Assembly (NCBI GenBank): GCA_017420625.1
Contig: JAFOIR010000379.1
Coordinates: 1 to 20,288 of the forward strand
From: Bacillota bacterium
GTDB taxonomy: Bacteria; Bacillota_A; Clostridia; Lachnospirales; Bianqueaceae
Direction of reading: 5' to 3'
Length of the DNA stretch: 20,288 nucleotides
Shown here: piece after piece, positions 16,103 through 20,288 of the stretch
Layout of the letters: every line of letters starts with the position of its first letter
Position numbering within the stretch: position 1 is the stretch's first letter
Program-made: the position numbers and the translations under genes
The notes under the pieces: generated by a model
Databases searched by the model: none
The model's input: the letters and a program-made list of their open reading frames with translations, nothing else
What the model was told of the DNA's origin: nothing

Positions 16103-16115
16103 GAGTTTGGCTTCA

Positions 16116-16147
16116 GGAGGGGGACCGATGGTCCCTCTCTTATTCAT
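16116..16147 (+). terminator. Hairpin after rplQ overlapping a strong Shine-Dalgarno
   Basis: AGGGGGACC (16118-16126) pairs with GGTCCCTCT (16130-16138) with one G-U and a GAT loop; another pair can extend the base. T-rich sequence (ttattcattttt) follows, broken by other bases. It is a good candidate for the terminator of the alpha block. The left arm also contains part of AGGAGG (16115-16120), the SD for an in-frame ATG at 16128, so the structure might alternatively control ecfA1 translation. Confidence 0.65.
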
Positions 16148-16169
16148 TTTTCAAGTTGTGGAGAAACTT

Positions 16170-17069
16170 ATGTCGGATGAAATGGTCAGAAGTGAAAATC
16201 TGACCTTTACGTATACAGAAGAAACAGACGAATCGGAAGAAGGAACAACAGCTCCTGTTACAGTAAAAAAAGCTCTGGATGGGATCGATCTGACAGTGCT
16301 TAAAGGTCAGATGATCGTTATTTTGGGCCATAACGGTTCGGGAAAGTCGACTTTCGCCAAGATGCTGAATGCTCTTCTAAAGCCGACAAGCGGCAGTTTA
16401 TGGGTCGATGGAATCGATACGCAGGATGATGAAAACCTTTGGACAGTTCGTCAGACAGCAGGAATGATCTTTCAGAATCCGGACAACCAGATGATCGCAT
16501 CCATCGTAGAAGAGGATGTAGCATTTGGACCGGAGAATCTGGGTGTAGATCCGGCTGATATCCGAAAAAGAGTCGATGAATCGCTCCAGGCGGTAGGAAT
16601 GGAGGACTATGCCCAGTCCTCGCCTACCCATATGTCAGGCGGACAGAAACAGCGTATCGCAATTGCGGGAATTCTGGCTATGAAGCCTGAACTGATCGTG
16701 CTGGATGAGCCCACTGCCATGCTGGATCCCAGAGGCCGTCGGGAGGTAATGAGAACCCTGAAGAGGCTGAACCAGGAAGAGAAGATCACGATCATTCATA
16801 TTACGCACTATATGGAAGAAGCTGTCATGGCCGACTGGCTGTATGTCATTGATCAGGGAAAGATCGCCCTTGCAGGAACACCGCGGGAAGTTTTTTCGCA
16901 GGTTGATAGGATGCGTTCTCTGGGATTAGATGTTCCCCCGGTAACTGAACTTGCCCATGAACTGCAGGATCCGAAGATTCTTGAAATACTGCAGAAGAAG
17001 GGGATTACTGTACCGCAGGATGTACTGAGCGTAGAAGAGATGGTGGAGGCTTTATGCCGATCGAATTAA
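16170..17069 (+). CDS. ecfA1: ECF transporter ATPase subunit EcfA1
   Basis: EcfA1 is one of two ABC ATPases that power energy-coupling-factor importers of vitamins and metals, acting on the cytoplasmic face of the membrane. From ATG 16170 it has 299 residues: Walker [10 protein letters not shown] (53-61), Q-loop QNPDNQM, signature MSGGQKQ (155-161), Walker B LIVLDEP (175-181) and switch His213. GGAG (16160-16163) is 6 nt upstream. An alternative ATG at 16128 has a stronger SD but adds a hydrophobic [14 protein letters not shown] tail and lies within the hairpin. A TTG at 16107 is rejected. The gene overlaps ecfA2 by 16 nt. Confidence 0.94.
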   Translation: MSDEMVRSENLTFTYTEETDESEEGTTAPVTVKKALDGIDLTVLKGQMIVILGHNGSGKSTFAKMLNALLKPTSGSLWVDGIDTQDDENLWTVRQTAGMIFQNPDNQMIASIVEEDVAFGPENLGVDPADIRKRVDESLQAVGMEDYAQSSPTHMSGGQKQRIAIAGILAMKPELIVLDEPTAMLDPRGRREVMRTLKRLNQEEKITIIHITHYMEEAVMADWLYVIDQGKIALAGTPREVFSQVDRMRSLGLDVPPVTELAHELQDPKILEILQKKGITVPQDVLSVEEMVEALCRSN

Positions 17070-17941
17070 AGAATATAAGCTATACTTACGATCCCGGGCT
17101 TCCAACCTCGAAGGAAGCATTAAAAGACGTTAACCTGACTTTTCATGAGGGCGAGTTCGTCGGGATCATCGGGCATACCGGATCGGGCAAATCAACGCTG
17201 ATTCAGTTGCTTAACGGCCTTTTAGCACCGACAGAAGGAACTATTACGCTGAATGGTGAAACATATTATCCTATCCTCGAAAAGGCCTCAAAAAAGCAAA
17301 AGAAACGCCTGACTGCACAACGGATGAAACAGGTTCGTCAAACAGTGGGACTGGTATTTCAATACCCGGAACACCAGCTTTTTGAAATGACCGTTGCGAA
17401 AGACATAGCTTTCGGTCCTAAAAACATGGGACTTTCAGACGAAGAAATAGAGCAGAGAGTTCAAGAGGCAATGCAGATGGTAGGTCTGTCCGAAGACCTC
17501 AGAGAGAAATCTCCGTTTGAGCTCTCGGGAGGCCAGAAAAGACGTGTTGCGATTGCAGGTGTTCTGGCTATGAAACCGTCATTTCTGGTATTGGATGAGC
17601 CGACCGCCGGTCTGGATCCCAAAGGCAGAGATGACATCTTGGGTAATATCAAAAAGCTTCAGGAAGAAACAGGGATCTCTGTCATTCTGGTTTCTCATAG
17701 CATGGAAGATGTTGCGCTCTATGCGGAGAGGATCATTGCGATCGACAGCGGAAAGATCATCTATGATGCATCTCCCAGGGAAGTCTTTTCCCATGCAGAA
17801 GAACTGCGTAAGATCGGTCTGGACGTTCCACAGATGACAGAACTTGGCAAAAAGCTTGCAGAAGCAGGATGGGCTTTTGGTGAAACAGTTCTGACGGTGG
17901 AAGAGATGAAGCGAAAACTGCTGGAGGTACTGTCATGCTGA
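17054..17941 (+). CDS. ecfA2: ECF transporter ATPase subunit EcfA2
   Basis: EcfA2 is the second ATPase of the energy-coupling module and forms a heterodimer with EcfA1. The 295-residue product has Walker [10 protein letters not shown] (residues 40-48), the Q-loop [10 protein letters not shown], signature LSGGQKRR, Walker [16 protein letters not shown] and switch-His VSHSMED. The start lies inside the 3' end of ecfA1 (16-nt overlap) with GGAGG at 17045-17049. The end overlaps ecfT by 7 nt (ATGCTGA). Tight coupling supports fixed stoichiometry of the module. Confidence 0.96.
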   Translation: MPIELKNISYTYDPGLPTSKEALKDVNLTFHEGEFVGIIGHTGSGKSTLIQLLNGLLAPTEGTITLNGETYYPILEKASKKQKKRLTAQRMKQVRQTVGLVFQYPEHQLFEMTVAKDIAFGPKNMGLSDEEIEQRVQEAMQMVGLSEDLREKSPFELSGGQKRRVAIAGVLAMKPSFLVLDEPTAGLDPKGRDDILGNIKKLQEETGISVILVSHSMEDVALYAERIIAIDSGKIIYDASPREVFSHAEELRKIGLDVPQMTELGKKLAEAGWAFGETVLTVEEMKRKLLEVLSC

Positions 17942-18777
17942 AAGATATAACCATCGGCCAGTACTACAGCGTTGATTCTGTGATCCATCGGCTGGATCCC
18001 AGAACCAAAATCATCGGGACATTTTTCTTTATTGTTATCCTGTTTGTCATTAAAGGAATCTATGGACTTCTGCTGGCAGGTCTTCTCCTGCTGTTGGTGG
18101 TCAAAGCCGCTAAAGTTCCCCTCTCCTATATAGTCAGAGGGCAGAAATCCATTATGTTCCTGTTGATGTTTACAGTCGTTTTGAACATGCTGATGGTCAA
18201 AGGGGAGGTTTTGGTTCAGGTCTGGTTTCTGAAAATCACCAGAGAGGGTATCTATACAGCCGTATTTATGGCGATACGTCTGATTCTTCTGGTGATCGGA
18301 TGCTCCCTGATGACTTTGACGACAACGCCGCTTCAGTTAACGGATGGCCTGGAGAGGCTGCTCAGACCACTGAAAAAGATTAAAGTTCCGGTGCATGATA
18401 TTTCCATGATGATGAGCATTGCGCTGCGGTTTATTCCGATCCTCATGGAAGAGACGGATAAGATTATGAAAGCACAGTCTGCCAGAGGAGCCGATTTTGA
18501 TTCCGGCGGACTCGTACAAAAGGCAAAAGCCTTGATCCCTGTTCTGGTACCGCTCGTCATTTCTGCCTTCCGGCGTGCGGATGAACTGGCGACCGCCATG
18601 GAAGCCAGATGTTACCGTGGTGATGAAGGAAGAACACGGATGAAGGAACTGCGATATAAGAAGCAGGACTACGTAGCGAAGGTAGTGGTCGTGGCAGCTT
18701 GTGTTGGGCTGTATATGGCTCGCTTCCTTCCTTCTGTGACACAAACCTGGCAGATGATCACGGGGATTTTCTCATGA
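17935..18777 (+). CDS. ecfT: ECF transporter transmembrane subunit EcfT
   Basis: EcfT is the membrane scaffold that links the two ATPases to interchangeable substrate-binding S components. The 280-residue product has about five to six hydrophobic segments and two coupling helices. The first carries SARGADF with Ala183-Arg184-Gly185. The second has EARCYRG (residues 223-229), an Ala-Arg-Cys where many homologues have Ala-Arg-Gly. GGAGG (17923-17927) is 7 nt before the ATG. No S-component gene is adjacent, as in group II systems, where one module serves several S proteins. The stop overlaps the truA start by 4 nt (ATGA). Confidence 0.95.
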   Translation: MLKDITIGQYYSVDSVIHRLDPRTKIIGTFFFIVILFVIKGIYGLLLAGLLLLLVVKAAKVPLSYIVRGQKSIMFLLMFTVVLNMLMVKGEVLVQVWFLKITREGIYTAVFMAIRLILLVIGCSLMTLTTTPLQLTDGLERLLRPLKKIKVPVHDISMMMSIALRFIPILMEETDKIMKAQSARGADFDSGGLVQKAKALIPVLVPLVISAFRRADELATAMEARCYRGDEGRTRMKELRYKKQDYVAKVVVVAACVGLYMARFLPSVTQTWQMITGIFS

Positions 18778-19568
18778 GACGAATCGGAATGATCATTGCT
18801 TATGACGGAACTTCCTATGCCGGATGGCAAAAACAGGAGAATGGACCATCGATCCAGCAGGAGATAGAAGATACGATCGAACGACTGTTTCATGAGAAAG
18901 TCAATCTCATGGGTTCCGGACGGACAGATGCCGGCGTACATGCTGAGGGACAGGTCGCGGCGATGGACTTTATGCATCCGATCCCCGCAGATAAACTTAA
19001 ACTGGCACTCAATTCGAACCTTCCGGAGGATATCCGCATTCTCAGGGTATTTGAAGCTGATCCGGATTTTCATCCGCGATTTCAGGCTAAACAGAAGACA
19101 TACCTTTACCGGATCTGGAACGGAAGCGTGATGCCCCCTGAAAAACGTCGTTATGAAACACTGGTCGATTATCCACTGGATGTTCCCAGAATGGAAGAGG
19201 CGGCCAGGCTTCTGATAGGAGAACATGACTTTAAAGCATTTCGCTCCAGCGGCGGTGTGAATCTATCGACCATCAGAAGGATCGACGAAGCCTTTTTCGA
19301 GATCACACATCATGACCTGGGAGCAGAGCAGTGCCGTGAGATCGTTTTTCATGTCACTGGAAATGGTTTTCTCTACAATATGGTTCGGATCATGGTCGGG
19401 ACGCTGATTGAGATCGGCAGTGGAAAAAGACCGATAACAGATATTTCAGCAGCATTGGAGAGTGGAAAAAGAAGCTTTCTTGGACCGACAGCTCCGGCTA
19501 AAGGCCTTTGTCTTTCTTCGGTTGTTTATGACAGAGAAGAGCAGAATAAAAACTCAGAAAAAGCCTGA
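18774..19568 (+). CDS. truA: tRNA pseudouridine(38-40) synthase TruA
   Basis: TruA converts uridines 38-40 of the tRNA anticodon stem-loop to pseudouridine. The start was set at ATG 18774 (264 residues), overlapping the ecfT stop by 4 nt. A longer in-frame reading from 18699 lies wholly within ecfT and is rejected. Motifs: AYDGTSYAGWQ near the N-terminus, GRTDAGVHA with catalytic Asp52, KTYLYRIWNG, and NGFLYNMVRIMVGTLIEIG. There is only a weak SD (GGGG around 18762), fitting translational coupling to ecfT. It is the last gene before a new promoter. Confidence 0.96.
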   Translation: MRRIGMIIAYDGTSYAGWQKQENGPSIQQEIEDTIERLFHEKVNLMGSGRTDAGVHAEGQVAAMDFMHPIPADKLKLALNSNLPEDIRILRVFEADPDFHPRFQAKQKTYLYRIWNGSVMPPEKRRYETLVDYPLDVPRMEEAARLLIGEHDFKAFRSSGGVNLSTIRRIDEAFFEITHHDLGAEQCREIVFHVTGNGFLYNMVRIMVGTLIEIGSGKRPITDISAALESGKRSFLGPTAPAKGLCLSSVVYDREEQNKNSEKA

Positions 19569-19576
19569 AATAATGC

Positions 19577-19605
19577 TTGACAAGCAGGTTTTCGTTTGAT
19601 AGAAT
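19577..19605 (+). promoter_or_regulatory. Sigma-A promoter of rplM-rpsI
   Basis: A perfect -35 TTGACA (19577-19582) and a near-perfect -10 TAGAAT (19600-19605) are spaced by 17 nt. Transcription would start near 19612, giving a leader of about 113 nt before rplM. This is the strongest promoter in the window by consensus. It starts 9 nt after the truA stop, and I see no terminator between them. Confidence 0.9.
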
Positions 19606-19611
19606 ATCAAA

Positions 19612-19724
19612 GTGCGACTAATCGGTCAAAGTGATCGTAAGTCTGCCTGCCTCCGTGGAATTAATCCACTAGCCCCGGATTCCAAATTTCAAAACGGCGG
19701 CAATAACAGAAGGAGTTAACCCTC
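19612..19724 (+). promoter_or_regulatory. Structured leader of rplM, probable L13-type ribosomal leader
   Basis: A first hairpin has GCGACT (19614-19619) with AGTC-t-GC (19640-19646), capped by CGGTCA (19623-19628) with TGATCG (19632-19637). A second is GTGGA (19655-19659) with TCCAC (19665-19669). A competing pairing, GGAAT (19657-19661) with ATTCC (19679-19683), uses the same bases, so two states are possible. AGGAG (19711-19715) is 9 nt before rplM. An L13 leader RNA is known before rplM in Gram-positive bacteria; position and size fit, but I could not verify its consensus. Confidence 0.6.
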
Positions 19725-20159
19725 ATGAAAACATATGTGCCCAGCGGCAAAGATATCGAGAGAAAATGGTATGTTGTTGACGCTTCCGGCCAGACTCTTG
19801 GACGTCTTGCCAGTGAAGTAGCAGCTGTTCTTCGTGGAAAGAACAAACCCGAGTTTACTCCCTTTATGGACCTCGGAGATTATGTTATTGTTGTTAATGC
19901 AGAGAAGATTCATGTTACCGGTAAAAAGTATACGGACAAGATCTACAGCACGCACACCGGTCAGCCCGGCGGCCTTCGCGAGACTCCTTTCAAACAGATG
20001 ATCGCGACCAAACCGGAACTGGTTATCAAGACTGCAGTCAAAGGTATGCTTCCCAAGAACACTCTGGGACGCGACATGCTGAAGAAGCTGAAAGTTTATC
20101 GCGGACCTGAACATGGACATCAGGCTCAGCAGCCGATCGAAATGAAGATCAAGGGTTAA
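19725..20159 (+). CDS. rplM: 50S ribosomal protein L13
   Basis: L13 is an early assembly protein of the 50S subunit. The 144-residue product has family length, with [20 protein letters not shown] near residue 15, [19 protein letters not shown], and [21 protein letters not shown] towards the end (split by the natural Lys before Gly). The leader encodes no other start. It forms the classic two-gene operon with rpsI, 19 nt downstream, under its own promoter and leader. Confidence 0.98.
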   Translation: MKTYVPSGKDIERKWYVVDASGQTLGRLASEVAAVLRGKNKPEFTPFMDLGDYVIVVNAEKIHVTGKKYTDKIYSTHTGQPGGLRETPFKQMIATKPELVIKTAVKGMLPKNTLGRDMLKKLKVYRGPEHGHQAQQPIEMKIKG

Positions 20160-20178
20160 GGAAAGGGAGGATACTAGC

Positions 20179-20288
20179 ATGGCTGTTACACAGTATTATG
20201 GAACCGGCAGAAGAAAATCCAGCGTAGCTCGTGTCTATCTGAGACCCGGCACTGGCAAGATCACTATTAACAAGAAAGATATCGATGA
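20179..20288 (+). CDS. rpsI: 30S ribosomal protein S9, 5' end (runs off the window)
   Basis: S9 lies in the 30S head, and its C-terminal tail touches P-site tRNA. Only the first 36 codons are seen. They read [20 protein letters not shown] (residues 5-24) and [11 protein letters not shown], the family's N-terminal pattern. GGGAGG (20165-20170) is 8 nt before the ATG. The key C-terminal Lys-Arg tail is outside the window. Confidence 0.96.
   Translation, partial: MAVTQYYGTGRRKSSVARVYLRPGTGKITINKKDID

Noticed and set aside
18699..18773. N-terminal extension of truA
   Set aside because: It lies wholly within ecfT in another frame; the ATG at 18774 with the ATGA overlap gives the family N-terminus.
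1..20288. Defence system, prophage, insertion sequence, CRISPR array or tRNA
   Set aside because: All coding space is taken by recognised housekeeping genes; no repeat arrays, transposase motifs or tRNA-like folds were seen on either strand.

Overview
The window is a ribosomal-protein supercluster from a low-to-mid GC Firmicute, most likely class Clostridia. The evidence for that placement is: rpsD sits between rpsK and rpoA, S14 is the four-cysteine zinc form, adenylate kinase has a Cys4 LID, L17 is enlarged, the EF-Tu remnant is of clostridial type, and ecfA1-ecfA2-ecfT-truA-rplM-rpsI follows rplQ (the B. subtilis order). The genus cannot be fixed from the sequence. Every supported gene is on the + strand, and most have a strong AGGAGG-type ribosome binding site 5-10 nt before the start. 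There is no mobile element, CRISPR array, tRNA or rRNA, and no gene-free gap longer than 300 bases. The largest gap (1065-1362) holds the S10 promoter and leader.

Layout: the 3' end of tuf (1-177), a terminator (248-275) and exoA/xth (309-1064); a promoter (1102-1130) and structured leader; the S10-spc-alpha block rpsJ, rplC, rplD, rplW, rplB, rpsS, rplV, rpsC, rplP, rpmC, rpsQ, rplN, rplX, rplE, rpsZ, rpsH, rplF, rplR, rpsE, rpmD, rplO, secY, adk, infA, rpmJ, rpsM, rpsK, rpsD, rpoA, rplQ (1363-16102); a hairpin and the overlapping ecfA1-ecfA2-ecfT-truA unit (16170-19568); then a promoter and leader followed by rplM and the 5' end of rpsI. Together these genes supply much of both ribosomal subunits, initiation factor 1, the RNA polymerase alpha subunit, the SecY channel, adenylate kinase, the energy-coupling module for vitamin/metal uptake, and a tRNA pseudouridine synthase.

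Most of this is ordinary housekeeping DNA, and I see no new defence or mobile system. The strongest anomaly is at the left edge. The EF-Tu C-terminus lacks about 63 residues of domain 3, joined exactly at the repeated Glu-Gly-Gly-Arg motif (127-138). It is either a genuine in-frame deletion (a tuf pseudogene or variant) or an assembly collapse. Secondary points are: map is missing between adk and infA; exoA is lodged between tuf and rpsJ; there are structured leaders before rpsJ, rplC, rplQ and rplM; the hairpin after rplQ contains a strong Shine-Dalgarno sequence and an alternative ecfA1 start; and L17 carries an insertion of roughly 50 residues.

Several starts were set by Shine-Dalgarno position and family alignment rather than by the longest ORF: rpsJ 1363, rpsQ TTG 6362, rplX 7018, rplO 10232, ecfA1 16170 and truA 18774. 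TTG starts serve rpsQ, secY and rpoA; GTG starts serve rpmC, rplE and rpsK.
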